Assembly: GCA_023653785.1 (NCBI GenBank) | Contig: JAMKCH010007232.1 | Span: 1-64,000, forward strand | Source: Ophioderma brevispina | Taxonomy: Eukaryota > Echinodermata > Ophiuroidea > Amphilepidida > Ophiodermatidae | Direction: 5' to 3' | Length of the DNA stretch: 64,000 nucleotides | Shown here: one piece after another, positions 47,789 through 59,595 of the stretch | Layout of the letters: every line of letters begins with the position of its first letter | How positions within the stretch are numbered: position 1 is the first letter of the stretch | The notes under the pieces: model-generated | What the model was told of the DNA's origin: nothing | The model's input: only the letters and a program-made list of their open reading frames with translations | The model's database searches: none | Made by a program: the position numbers and the translations under genes

Positions 47789-48379
47789 CACTGTAAATTT
47801 TTCAGAACGCCTAAAATGTAACACCTTTTGAACACCTGACACGTGTTCTTATTACGTTTTCTGTGATAAGTACTTCCAGTTCCTTAAATTATGTGAAAAA
47901 TATTAAGAAAACTAATAAAATTATTACAATCGAAATATATATTCCATTTTTTGCTGCCTCAGAGTAAAAATAAAAAAGTCAGATTTTTCCGTCGGAGTCG
48001 CTGAGAACACATCGGACACCTTAGAACATTGGCGTCTGAACAATGGTTTCAGGCATCTGAAGTGTTCATTTTACTCAGATTTCTGAAGCGTGAACACTTC
48101 AGACACCTGCGTGAACACTTCAGACGCCTAAAAATGCCAATGGTGTAAGGTGTCCGATGTGTTCTCAGTGACTCCGACGAAAAATTTCACTTTTTTATTT
48201 TTACTCTGAGGCAGCAAAAATGGAATATATATTTCGATTGTAATCATTTAATTAGTTTTCTTAATATTTTTCACATATTTTAAGGAATTGGAAGTATTTA
48301 TCACAGAAATACGTAATATGAACACGTGTCAGGTGTTCAAAATGTGTTACATTTTAGGCGTTCTGAAAAATTTACAGTG
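47789..48379. mobile_element. 591-bp foldback element with CACTG termini
   Basis: Begins CACTGTAAATTTTTCAGAAC and ends with its complement, with AT on both outer sides. The inverted match runs almost to the centre, including ACACGTGTTC, AATCGAAATATATATTCCA, CTGCCTCAGAGTAAAAAT and CCGTCGGAGTCGCTGAGA, each with an inverted partner. The arms are thus about 280 bp. No coding capacity. It sits in the intron between TPR exons 1 and 2. The CACTG ends resemble those of CACTA/Chapaev-type elements, but the family is uncertain. Confidence 0.85.
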
Positions 48380-48560
48380 ATTTCTTTTATATTCTAGTCT
48401 AATCTTACATAATAATATCATTTTTTTATCCCTAAGTACCTATAAAACACGTATTGTTAAATAAATTACAAATCATGATGAAAATCAATAATGATTCTAA
48501 AGAAGTTAACTTTATTTGTAAATCATGATAATGTATATTTGATGTTGCTTCTATGCGCAG

Positions 48561-48641
48561 TTGAAGGCTAAAGGCAACCTAGCCAGTGCTATGAAGATCA
48601 AAGCAAACCTGGAAGAAGACGGTTCAGATGAGCAGGAGAAG
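48561..48641 (+). CDS. TPR protein, exon 2
   Basis: An 81-bp exon, phase 0 at both ends, between TATGCGCAG and AAG|GTAATAAG. It reads LKAKGNLASAMKIKANLEED followed by GSDEQEK. GNLAxxMKxxxxLEE is a typical TPR A/B helix spacing, as in kinesin-light-chain-like and nephrocystin-3-like repeats. In related TPR proteins a turn such as YGxxHP usually separates the preceding helix ending IFTQ from the next repeat. That turn is absent at this junction, so a small exon may be missing or unrecognised in the 1.3 kb intron, which carries the foldback element. Confidence 0.75.
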
Positions 48642-48677
48642 GTAATAAGTTTGCTCTTGTATATTACAAGGAATTAA

Positions 48678-48870
48678 AGAGACACTATTTGAAAAATAGT
48701 GCGCCCTCTATATTTTTTTAAAATTGATATTTTATCATGGTTGAAAAAGCTTTTATATATATTAGCCCTCACCTGAAATTGTTAAGCCCAAATCAGCGCG
48801 CTTATGGGTAAACAGAACGATTTTATAATTAATGTCGCCGGCGACATTAATTCAGCAGACGACGCAGAAG
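48678..48870 (-). mobile_element. Partial TTAA element with perfect 26-bp palindrome
   Basis: TTAA (48674-48677) followed by AGAGACACTATTTG starts a segment that is the reverse complement of 14885-15080. It contains a perfect 26-bp palindrome at 48827-48852 centred on GTCGCCGGCGAC. A shorter inverted pair, ACTATTTGAAAAATAGT, lies at 48683-48700. The distal end is not found, so the element is partial or solo. Confidence 0.65.
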
Positions 48871-50139
48871 TGGCATGTAACACAAGAAAACACACACTAG
48901 AGTTGATTCTCACGGCATACACCTTGTTTAATCGGTCTGTGACCTTGTGGTTTAATATCAATGAGTACGAGTCTATGATATGCATGTAATAGACATATTT
49001 ATTGATTAAACTTACGACAAACTTAAAAGTTAGCCTACAAATTACCTCGATGTCTTTAGCCTCTTATTAATGCCCCTATCTGTTTTTGGGTAGGTTATTT
49101 TTATGTGTAAAATATATCTCTATTATTCCAATGACTATCTTTTGCGAGCTAATTGAAGACATTTCATATTTTTCTGAAAATGTGCCAGTGCCGCTTTATC
49201 CTTTCATAACTTTTTAAATATTGGTCTTGGACATAAAAATACACTTTTTGCAAGGAAATGATCCCAGGAATAAAAAATAAATGGATAAAATGTTGTAAAT
49301 CTCAGTTTTATAGAAATTATATAACAATCTTGACATACCAGCATTTTTGGTATCATTCCTTTGTATTTTTAAACAACTTTAATTTGTTTTTGTAACGTCC
49401 TGGGATAAATATCTGAGGCAGTTTTTTTACCTTAGAACTGTTTAATCTGAGTCAGTGCTTATTTGAACCACAAATCACAGCTGTTTGACCCCATGCAAAT
49501 GGTCTCTTTATGGGCCTACAAAGGTCAAGATTTGTATGCTGTAGCGCCCTCTTTATGACAATTCGCCATAGAGAGGCGTGTTAAACTAGACGTTTAAGAA
49601 AATTTTACCCGCAATTAAATTTCTTAAAATTTACACAGGAGACGTAAGTTGTCAAAAGTGTGTCGCCGTTGATATTTTTGTTTTATCCTGGTTTTGTTAT
49701 GATAAATGACACTTTCAAACAACTGTGAAATACTCACAGATTTCTTGGTGTAAATTCATATTAAGATAATACATTGATATTCAACAAATTTATTTTTATT
49801 TTATTTGTAAGAACAATATTGACAAAAGCGCCACGTACGACTGGCGTTCTGTAAAGCACACGGTGTGACTCCAATGTCTTGATCGAATGGCATATCTCGA
49901 TTTATTTAAGATCCCTGACCAAACGTTCCAATCCATCGTAATATACGACTCTCGGAAGATTCTTTTTTTAAGTATCTTTTACATCAAAGATGCGGAAAGA
50001 TAATATTAGCAAACTTGATTGAGAAATAATTTTATCAAAGAATAATATTTCAGATATTTTTTTATCTTTTCTTCCATGGGACTGATTTGCATCCATGGGA
50101 CTTCTATATGAAACGTCTACCAAAAATGTTAACCCTTAA

Positions 50140-50285
50140 TATATTGTATGCCGTGTGAGTTCCGTAAGGGCTACGATGATGTAACTTGGTGGAAAGGAGG
50201 GGGCGGGGTGGGGTGACATGTTGGTGAGCTCATGTGACCTTCGTGACCTCATGTAACCTCTTGCCCCATTCACAAAGCGCGAATT
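50140..50285. repeat. Dispersed repeat, copy within TPR intron
   Basis: Matches 59456-59595 (TGTATGC, GTAAGGGC, AACTTGGT, GACCTCATGTAACCT, GCCCCATTCA) and the indel-rich copy at about 37430-37625. Confidence 0.75.
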
Positions 50286-50303
50286 TTATATGACTTTTTG
50301 CAG

Positions 50304-50463
50304 TTGTATCGGGATGCCCTAGAAATGTGCGAGGAAGCATTTGGAGAATCCAGTGTCCTGTCAGAGAGACTTCACTGGAACATGGAGCACATTGTTTAAA
50401 GGCAGGAAGAACTTTCCTGAAGCATACACGTGGTTAGTTAAGTGTCGGGAGATCTGTGAAAAG
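50304..50463 (+). CDS. TPR protein, exon 3 (one frameshift)
   Basis: After TTTTTGCAG the frame reads LYRDALEMCEEAFGE, then SSVLSERLHWNMEHIV, and meets TAA at 50397. The next frame continues LFKGRKNFPEAY and TWLVKCREICEK up to the donor AAG|GTATGCAG. Both parts are clearly one TPR segment (helix A YRDALEMCEE, helix B LHWNM, next repeat FPEAYTWLVK). The exon length of 160 bp confirms a single-base discrepancy. The duplicate has extra bases at this exact place and reads EHYSLFKGR, so the stop is most simply a sequence error or an allelic mutation. Phase 0 at both ends otherwise. Confidence 0.78.
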
Positions 50464-50841
50464 GTATGCAGGCCTATGAAATATAACGGAAACAGCATGT
50501 TCCATGCATATAGTTCTTTTGGTATTGGCGAATCGATTGATATTAAAGGAGAGATCATGGATGAATTTCCAAATAAAGACTAAAAGTTAGTAGCCATTTT
50601 AAAAATTTGTATCAGCCACTATTTACGGTGTTAATTTCATTGGCTTTCATATTCCTTAAGAATATATAACATGCACTCTACAAAAAAAGTATTTACAGGC
50701 ACTTTGTGGCATATTTCTATACAAAATAACCCGGTCAGTACAAACCCTAGTACACATACATATGGCTACCAAAATTGAGTAGGTCTACCTCAACTTACTA
50801 TTCAACGATCAAAAAATAATATTATAATGTTGTTTATACAG

Positions 50842-50934
50842 ATATATGGACAGTATCACCCAAGGACTCAACAAGTGAATGATAATTTGGAACTGCCTGA
50901 ATATGCTGATCTACGGAGGAACGAAAGTCAGTGA
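50842..50934 (+). CDS. TPR protein, last exon
   Basis: Joins exon 3 in phase 0 after TTTATACAG and reads IYGQYHPRTQQVNDNLELPE followed by YADLRRNESQ and TGA at 50932-50934. EK-IYGxxHPxTxxVxxxL is the standard end of a kinesin-light-chain-type TPR unit, which gives strong support to the exon chain. The protein ends shortly after the last repeat. The 31-codon exon is intact. What the protein binds cannot be told from this C-terminal part. Confidence 0.8.
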   Translation: MYGQYHPRTQQVNDNLELPEYADLRRNESQ

Positions 50935-51414
50935 AGTAAGCTTATTTGGTAGATACACTCTTAAAGGCTTGCAAGAAAAAGAACAAAGCTGGAACTACGC
51001 TGACGGTACTGGCCCATTCGCACTTCTTTTTCCGTAAGATAACGTGGCATTTCAATGCTTTGTATTGGATACCCATATTCTACGCCTGGAATCTTCATAA
51101 GGAGGTTAGAGTGGGCTTTGAACCAGTAATATCTGCATTATAAGTCGATATTCTTATCCACTACACTAGCGGAAGAAGGGTCTGGGAGAAGATTGATTTT
51201 AATCTTACATAACTTGTAATGAACAAAGCTGTAATATTATTACAATAGCATAGCTCCGACAAGCTGTTAATATAGTTAAACATCTTCGTCTTCCTATACT
51301 TCGCTATCATGCGGAAAAGCTCGGAAAGATATATCGCGTCACCTTTCATTCACTCGTCTCTCGTATTGAGAGAAGGTTGGTGACTATTGTTGCACGCAAC
51401 TTGTCGATCTTCTC

Positions 51415-51645
51415 ATCACCCACAACGCATTGTGAAGCCTCACAACGCGTTCGGACTACGCGTTGTGAAGGTCCGCAATGAGACAACAATGCGTTGCTAG
51501 ATACGTTCCAAGACGTTGTGGGTCATTTTTTATTTTCCAAACACGGCACAGAAATTCATCATTCTAATTGGCCGACACCGAAACGCGTTGTGAAATTTCG
51601 GCAACGTGTTGTTATCTTTCTCACAACGCGTTGTGGCAATACGTT
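51415..51645. repeat. Cluster of CACAACGCGTTGTG palindromes
   Basis: A perfect CACAACGCGTTGTG lies at 51622-51635. Variants occur at about 51424 (CACAACGCATTGTG), 51440 (CACAACGCGTT), 51462 (ACGCGTTGTGA), 51490 (ACAACAATGCGTTG), 51520 (ACGTTGTGGG) and 51584 (ACGCGTTGTGA). At least six related motifs occur within 230 bp, downstream of the TPR stop codon. Function unknown. Confidence 0.75.
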
Positions 51646-53010
51646 ATGACCTTCATGGCTTGCGATATACGGTAAACGAATAAAAATAAAAATAATTAGA
51701 GATCGGTCGCAGATACGACAGTATGTGAAACGAAAAAAAAATAATAAAACTATGACATAAAAAATAAAAGCCTTATCTTTCACTGATCCGATCATATTTA
51801 GTTTTTGAAATTTAGTGCATTTCAAAGTATGGAAACAGGTCCCCGCAAGGGGTATAATCTATATCTCATTGCAAATTATCTTATATCAATTAATCAATAT
51901 TCAATTAATCTTATTTGTTCATCATAGAATAAGCAAAAACAATATGATAAATATTATGTCAATAATGCAGTACAGTGAAAATTATTGTTACAATTTCATC
52001 AAAAATATTTTGGCATCAAGGAAAGATGTTTACACTACATATAACTTTAAATTTCACAAAAAGAGTATATAACTAGGAAAATACTAGGAAAAATATATTT
52101 AAAATAGCACAAGGATGCCATATTACTGTACCTTAGGTGTATATTTCATTGAAAACTAGTCCGTTCACCAAAACGGTCCCCATTAGGGGCCGGGTAACTG
52201 AACATTGATCCCTTTAGGGTCATTTTCAGAATCCCGGACGAGGCATGGGTGCCCACGAAAATCACAGACGGCCCCCTGGGTCAACACGTTTTCAATTTAT
52301 TCAAACTTCATCCTTTATTTCTCACACTGGGCAGCCTTGGGCATTAAAGCTGAACTCCCCCGGCATACGGTTACAAAACATTGCGTATTTACCGAAAACA
52401 GCAACGAATACACACCGAGACAGCGGAACAGTTTTGTAATAATGCACTATACTTTGTCAAACTTTACGTGTTCGTATTAGAGTTTTTCAAAAAAATTCAC
52501 ACAGTAATGAATTGCTCGCCGGACCCGATTGCGGCAAGAGGGATTAGATCAAGAGTCTCTGTTGAATCCCTCCTTTTGAGGGCGGGTGAATGGGATAAAC
52601 CATTAAAATCGGAATGGTGAAGTCGTTGTGCTTCCTCCTTATCTCTTCTTCCATGGTTCCACCAAGGGCGTTTACGCGGTACTTCACACAGAAACAATGT
52701 TTTATCATGTGTTCCTCTACTCGATAAAGAGCCTGGTCACTTGCATACACTTACGCCAAGTATCATGGGAACACTGACCTTGCGTTTTGGGTGGTACCAG
52801 CGATAAGCGATAATTCATATTTTAACGCCTAATTCATTACTGTGCTAATTATTATGGTTAACCAGTCAAATGACAGTGTTTGGGCTCTATCATGAGAAAA
52901 GAATGGATTTAAAGGCTGAAAATTTTAGGATGGCAATGAGCTGAATACGGGCCTTTATTCTGATATCGAAATTGATACTACATCCATGTAAGTCGGGAGG
53001 GGGTCCCAAG

Positions 53011-55440
53011 ACGATCGGAATGCTACCTTTATGATATTATGTGATTTTGAGCTATCTTGTTTTTAAACATTTTAAAGCACTTTAGAACCATCGAACAAGT
53101 GTCATTAAGGAAATTTTCTCCCCAATTTAAACTCCTCGTAAGGAACTAGGCCTCCGAAAAGTAACGATGGCTTGGTTAAGCTTTTATGATTTTGGTTTTA
53201 ACATAACTTTTAGTGTTAACAACTTCAAGGCTGACTCAGAGATTTCCAGATAGGGGCGCCTTCTCAATTTTCAACAAATCGTGTTTTTTTTCGCATATAC
53301 ATAATGCCTTGTCCATATATTAATCATTGTGTGAAATGGCTAAGCTCAAATGTAAGTCCTGCATAATAAAATCACAACTTTGGTTATCCAATTCGATCCT
53401 CGGCAGGGTTATGTTTACTGCATGAAAAACGATAAATCCGATTCATCTCAAACTTTTGCATTGGTATTTTAAGGTGACTATCTTTAGCTCTAAGTTGACT
53501 ATTTTTAGTTATATCACAAACAATTATATTTTCGAAATCCCTGAGTCAGCCTTTAAGTGTCACGAGGGCCATATGACCCTAATATCAAGTTCCAAATGAT
53601 GTTGAGGCCGTTGTTACGCTAATTGTCAAGCTTTTTATCCCGCATCTTTTGACATGTGTGCGAAGAAATCGCGTCGCGCGTTGCGGAGATATCGCGTTAA
53701 GGTCCATATGGCTCCCCTTAACACCAACGGCATACCCATGACAAAATTATTTTCCACATAAAGGTAACTTTGACCCTTTGTTGGCTACTCATGTAGTGGA
53801 CTTATGTTATATCACAAACAAACATTATTAAATTTCATTAATGTTTCATTTAACCAATTACATGCCTATTATGTAATTTTGAATCCTAATCGATTTCCCT
53901 GTACAAATGAATGGTAATATAATTCCGAATGAGTTTTATTGAAATAATCCTATTGGAAATGCGTCTTTTATGTGAGGTTCCATATGGACCGGCGTGTGCA
54001 AGACCTTGATCACTTAATGTTAATGTTAGTGTTAGGGTGAAGCTGATTAGTATTTTTTTTGGGTGGGGGCGGACCCTTATATATTCAACCAGGTGTTTGG
54101 TCAAATCGTCTTAATATTATCATGGGGTAGGCTTTTGTTTTCTTTGTTTTTGTCTTCAATTACCCAAAGGAATCCCGTTCAGCATACAAATTTTAAATGA
54201 GAGTCATGAAAATCAAATATCTGAATTGCATCATATATTTTGCTGTTTGTAAAAATATAAATTGGTGTCATGTCTATTTATGAGAAAAGCTTGATGTAAG
54301 AGCAATCGATTTTGAAAGTTCATTTACAGGTATCATACCCCTCTATATTTTCAACACACATGCCTTGCAATATTTTGACACCAGAGAATTTGTATCTGAA
54401 GTTTGGCATAGTCAGATATATATATCTACAGGCCCCCACCGCTCTATCAATTTGTCAGGATATTGTGTGATCCCAGCTTCCGAGTGGACAAATATAATAC
54501 AAAATACACATTGACAGTATAAATGTAGAAATTTATTGATTTCCCTTCACTTAAAAAAGTACGTCCCACAATGGAAAATACATATCTGATAATTACTGGG
54601 TAATACCATTCTCACCGAAGGGTGTAAACAAAAGAAAATCTACACACTGTACTTTGGCAGCACAGTAAGAAGTTATCCAACACCGGGGATGGGGGTCTGA
54701 CCTTGGTTTGGGTACTAGAGATGTGCGGCTGATTTGAACCACACGAAAAATACCAACATGAAACAGAATTGGCTACCATCCACCCGTCTCTGAACCTGTG
54801 ACATTAAACTTACGTGCATGGGGGGGGGGGGGGTGTAGACCACATTTTATTTTTCGCGCGCCATGTTTTAATCTAATCATTGCCCATTTTGTTTTAATTG
54901 GCCGATTCGCTGTGTGCTCGGCGTCGTATACGCTCCGTGTGTGTGTGTTATCTTTGTTTTTAATGCTAATTATAATAACGCATTTAGGTGGCGCTTTCTA
55001 ATGTCTCGTTTTGTGCCCTTAAATCGTTACTGGAGTAATTTTTGTTTTTATTTCAGCAAATGTATTATGTTCTCTATTTTTATGGAAAAGTCATTCGGGA
55101 AAGTTGTTTTGGCGGTAGAATAATGGTGCGTGTCATGAAAATCGCTTTTTGACTGCCAATTTTCAATCGACAACCGAGGTTCATTTTGGCCTGTTATGTG
55201 TCATGTTGATGTACCTCTTCATGACCAGACTTGTGGAAAGAATCCAATGGCAAAGTGGTTTTCAGGGGGCCCATGAGGCCCTCCCCCTTATACACCAACA
55301 AAGTGCACAAACTTAATTTTTGCTACCCTTCTATGTACCTATGTTAAAAGAGCGGGAGCATGGACCTGGTCAAACATCATCGTTTCATCACTACAGAAAA
55401 GGTTTAACACTCTTTGGTAGTTACTATGGATCCTTTAATA
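53011..55440. other. Gene-free stretch
   Basis: No exon recognised. Contains a 12-G run at about 54821-54832. The short frames lack domain character. Confidence 0.45.
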
Positions 55441-56130
55441 GCACTGTAGGTAGTTGTACTCCTCAAATTGTGATGTACTTTTGGAATATGGGCCGATTTA
55501 ATGTTACACAGGGGTCAAATTTAAAATGTCCCATGATGTTGAAAATTGCCATTTTTTCGTCTTGTCATAAGGATTCCAAAAATGTAAAAAAACAGTTTTG
55601 AATACCATCTATGGCCATTGGTTTTTGCACTATAGCAAAAAATGACTCAATTGTTTTAAGAGGGTCAATTTCCATTTGTACAAGGGGTCGAAATCTGAAG
55701 TTGCTCCAATTTCGGTAAAAAAATTAAACAATTGGTCATCTAGCTTTATGTGTCAAATAAGGAATCGTTTTGTAGCAGCTGGCAATGCAGAGTTATCATG
55801 TTTAATTTGGGCAATAGGTCATAGGGCAACATAATCCAATTAGCATTGACCTTCTTTTGACCTCTATCTCAGTAACTAAAATGTACACAACCCACACTAT
55901 CCTTTTGGAGTCCTCTTTTCTCGGCAATATTTTGCAACTATTAGATAATCAGATGTTGACCCCTGTACAAAAATTGACGATTGGCCTTTTTAGTCATTTT
56001 AACCTATCAACACCAAACCAATGGTCGTTTACAAAACTGATATTTTTGGAATCTTATGACTAGACGGACAATATGACATACTTTTCAACATGGATTGGAA
56101 CATTTTAATATTTTTTACACCTTCAAACCG
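55441..56130. repeat. Dispersed repeat related to 21.7-22.2 kb
   Basis: Diverged copy sharing GGGGTC-AAAT-T and GAAGTTGCTCC blocks. Internal phrases such as 'caggggtcaaattt' and 'cccctgtacaaaaattgac' recur, which suggests an older internal repetition. Confidence 0.5.
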
Positions 56131-57069
56131 CCCCTATTGAAAAATTTGACACCACAATTTGAGAGTACTAACTACTATGTATTTCGAGTCTTTCACACTT
56201 GTGTTTTGCATGCTTCTATTTACCTGATTGAACACTGGGAAATACAGAATGCACCCTTTCATATACCTATTTCAAGGAAAAAAAGACGATAATATACCAA
56301 TATAACAATACCCTTCTAAGCCGCACATCCTTTGAGGTAGTTTATAGCGGAAGTGGTTGTTATATTTTTAGAGAAATGATACATAGGACTGTCTTACAAT
56401 ACCCTGGAACTGTGAATCTCAAGATACGAGTCTGGGTGAATTTCGTTTCAGGTCGATCGCCCGATTAGTCCAGCTTATTTTTAGTACGCCTAGAGTCATC
56501 AGATTGGCCGTTAACCACCGTGCAGTTCATTCATCAATGAACTGGAAGAATAAGCCTACTTGCACTATTTTCAATACAAGTTTTTTCTCATCAAGACATC
56601 TAGGATTTTGCATTATGTGCTCTACCGGTCGGTCGATGTTTTTCCTGCTCATATCTTGAGTAAACTTCAACCAATCAGCCAACGAGCTTTCTATCGAATC
56701 CTCCAGACTTGTTGGGTGAGGCACTCGCAGTATACGTTGCCCGTGGCCCTAAAAAAATTTTTGGGACCCCCCACGTACTTGGAACAGCCTAATGAAGGCA
56801 TCATTGATCATCTCGCGTTGACGAGATTACCGCAACTTGTCATGCCAGTATAATTAATAACCTTTATTCCAAACCTTACTCAAAAATAATTTCCACTTTC
56901 GCCAGATGGTCATGTTTGTCATGAGGGCACATAACGTTCGGCCACGTGTGTGACGTCAGACAAAAGGGTTTTTAGAATTCAAGTTCAACTGTCAAATTCT
57001 GTGAATTTTAAAGAACACGAGGACATTTCCATAAGAGCGCCACAATTGTTTTTGAAACCAGTTTTTTTT
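56131..57069. other. Gene-free stretch
   Basis: Nothing identified apart from short unsupported frames. Confidence 0.45.
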
Positions 57070-57345
57070 TTTTTGCATATTTGGAATACTACCAATGTAC
57101 TAGATCACACCTGAAGTGAATAGCCAGAATACGCGTCTTAGTAATAAGATGTTGATTTAGTAATTTCTGTCGTGCATGACAAAATTCAAAGCAAGGTTTC
57201 CTACAGGGACGATAAGGGTAACAGGCCAGTTCAAACAAGGTTTGCCGTTTTCTTTCGTGCTTGTTTGTCCAATAAACCATCTAAACGTTCTCGCTAGGTG
57301 GTGTACAACCGATAAGTGCAATTAGAGAGAAATTTGCATCCTCAA
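57070..57345. repeat. Dispersed repeat, copy 2
   Basis: Counterpart of 23690-24015 in the same orientation, shorter and with fewer extra bases (CATATTTGGAATACTACCAA, TTGTTTGTCCAATAAACC, CGTTCTCGCTAGGTGG). Confidence 0.75.
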
Positions 57346-59099
57346 AAAAAAAAAAAACTCCTCCTGTCACTTTAAGTACTCACATTCGTATATTTCAAAA
57401 AGACATTGATACTTTGTCCTTAAAACAATGTTGGTAATTTAAAATAACAAGCAAACTTTACTTGGTATAATTAATAAATTTATATTACTATGTACGGTCA
57501 CTTGTGTGACAGTGGTTACGTGAATATGTGTGACCATTTCATAATTATGACAGACAAAAATTGGTGACCATTGTTTATGTGCACCAAAATGAAGTGTAAT
57601 AAAATCTTGGAACATTTCCATATCATATTTCTATAAAACTATTTCAAACACTTTCTTACAATGTCATCATAATAACCTGCAACAGCAATGGTACTCCCAG
57701 CAAGCAGATCTCCTGTGTTGAAATAGTGCAAGTCTACTCAATTTGGCAACTTCACCCGAAACTTTCAAAAGACACATGGAAATCAGGTTAAGCCAGTCTA
57801 TATTAAGATTAATTGTTGTTTTCTTATTTAAACTGATCAAATTAATATTTTAACTAATAAATAAAGTTAACACTGCTACATTCTTCAATATGACCCGAAA
57901 TTTATGGGAATGCCGGTGACGCGTGTGACTGTAATTAGCACATCAGTAACTTTGGAAAGCCGAAGATCTAAACCATTTTGTGTAATGGAAGGTACACACA
58001 AACTGGCTTTTGACATGAAATATGAACATTACTGAGACAGTGGTTTTCTAGTAATAAAAACGTTTGTCTTTTTGGTCACGCGTGTGACATACCAACGTCA
58101 ATTAAAATTCTTTGTTAGTTACTTAGCTGTTTCCTATAAATTTGTAATTTTTCAACATAATTTTAAAAATTGAAGTCCACGCAATACTTTAGGCAATATT
58201 TCAAACAAAAATGAATAGCTATTCATTATAAAACTAAAGAAGCAAAATGGTGTAATAATCTCACTTTTTTACCCCGAAATATTAAACACGTTCATTTTGC
58301 AAATGAGGGTGATTGAGTTGAACATATTGTTTAAAAATATCATGCAGGAAACTTGGAAGGATGGTTATCGTGATAATGTAAAGAAATGAGAATTACCCTT
58401 TGCATAACTGAGTCACTTGGATATGCACACAGACTCGGGCTTCGTTTTTTAAACTTATGCACAAAGCTTTGCATATGGCATGAAAAAGGTGCCATCATTT
58501 TTGAATTTCCTGGCAGGTTTTCTTTCCATAAAGGTACTCTTTTAGGACAACAAATAACAACAAAGCAGTTACTGCACATTATGTTATGAAATTATACTCA
58601 AATGATTCACACCAGCTTAACAAATTTTGAAAAACCGATTTGTATCAAACCTAATTACAACGTACAAGCATTCCGGGTTACTGTTAAATTTACCAGTATC
58701 CTTTTTCTTTCTCCATAGTTCAAGATTAACAATTACTTTTTAGCAAAGTAAAAACAACGATGTCATAACTAACTTATCTCAAAGCACCCTCTTTCCAAGT
58801 TTGGTTTGAAGCATTTCTTTAGCAAAGTGAAAGCAAATAACGAAAGGGACAATATTAAAACTAAACCACTGGTTGCTTGCCGCTTCAGCCCCGTTCCTTT
58901 TCCTGTCGAAACAATTTTGTGTCGTCTGCAAGAATTGCATAAGGCACATAGGAATACTCTGGTTGTATGTCTGTGTGTGTATATGTGAACTTACAAGAGA
59001 TACATTCTGAGTGTATTTTTAAGTATAAAGAGGCATTCTGAGAGTATCTTTACATTGTGGGAGTATTTTCTTACATTGTTACTAGAGTTACTACGTTAC
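57346..59099. other. Gene-free stretch
   Basis: AT-rich. Four occurrences of a 'cg(t)gtgtgac' word (around 56948, 57503, 57919 and 58080) in otherwise unremarkable sequence. No exon. Confidence 0.45.
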
Positions 59100-59400
59100 G
59101 AATTGTCCTATAACGGAATAAACTGTTATCTAGTATTGAGGTTTATTCCGTAAAAGCGTAGAAAAGAGGATTTTTCTAGTTTAGTAACTTTATAGGCCTG
59201 CGGCGCAATCCTCTTGGCTAAGAAAAGTGAGTAAAACTCGAAAAAAAATGAAAAAATGTCTAAAAAAGTGTCTTTTTAAGAGAAACATCTCAAAACTATA
59301 TATAGGTTTGAAATTCGTTCCTATATAGTTTTGAAAAAGTGTATTTTTCTATAAAAATGTCTAAAAAGTGACTTTTTAAGAGATTTTTAAGTAAAACTCT
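59100..59400. repeat. Cluster of hairpins and direct repeats
   Basis: Inverted pair ACGGAATAAAC (59113) and GTTTATTCCGT (59141). Inverted pair AAAACTATATATAGG (59292) and CCTATATAGTTTT (59320). Direct repetition of AAAAATGTCTAAAAA-GTG followed by CTTTTTAAGAGA at 59250 and 59355. Possibly a small foldback element. Confidence 0.6.
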
Positions 59401-59455
59401 CACAATGTAGCTGTCCCCCCCCCCTTTGCCCAGTTTCTGTTGTTGTGTCTGTGGT

Positions 59456-59595
59456 CAAATGTAATATATTGCATGCTGTATGCGTTCAGTAAGGGCAACA
59501 TGACATAACTTGGTAAGAGGGACTGGGTGGAGTGTGCATGTTAATGACCTCATGTAACCTTGCGACCTAATGTGACCTTTGGCCCCATTCAAAAC
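59456..59595. repeat. Dispersed repeat, second copy of the TPR intron repeat
   Basis: Aligns with 50140-50285 through GTAAGGGC, ACATAACTTGGT, GACCTCATGTAACCTTG and GCCCCATTCAAA. The match ends just before the point where the TPR exon would begin, so only intron sequence is shared. Confidence 0.7.

Larger units (their letters stand above)
46255..53010. repeat. Duplicated block, copy B (better preserved)
   Basis: Partner of 32145-40580, with four recognisable TPR exons, a TTAA-type MITE, a 591-bp foldback element and a cluster of CACAACGCGTTGTG palindromes in the same order. Splice sites and frames are largely intact here, so this copy is the better template of the locus. Confidence 0.9.
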
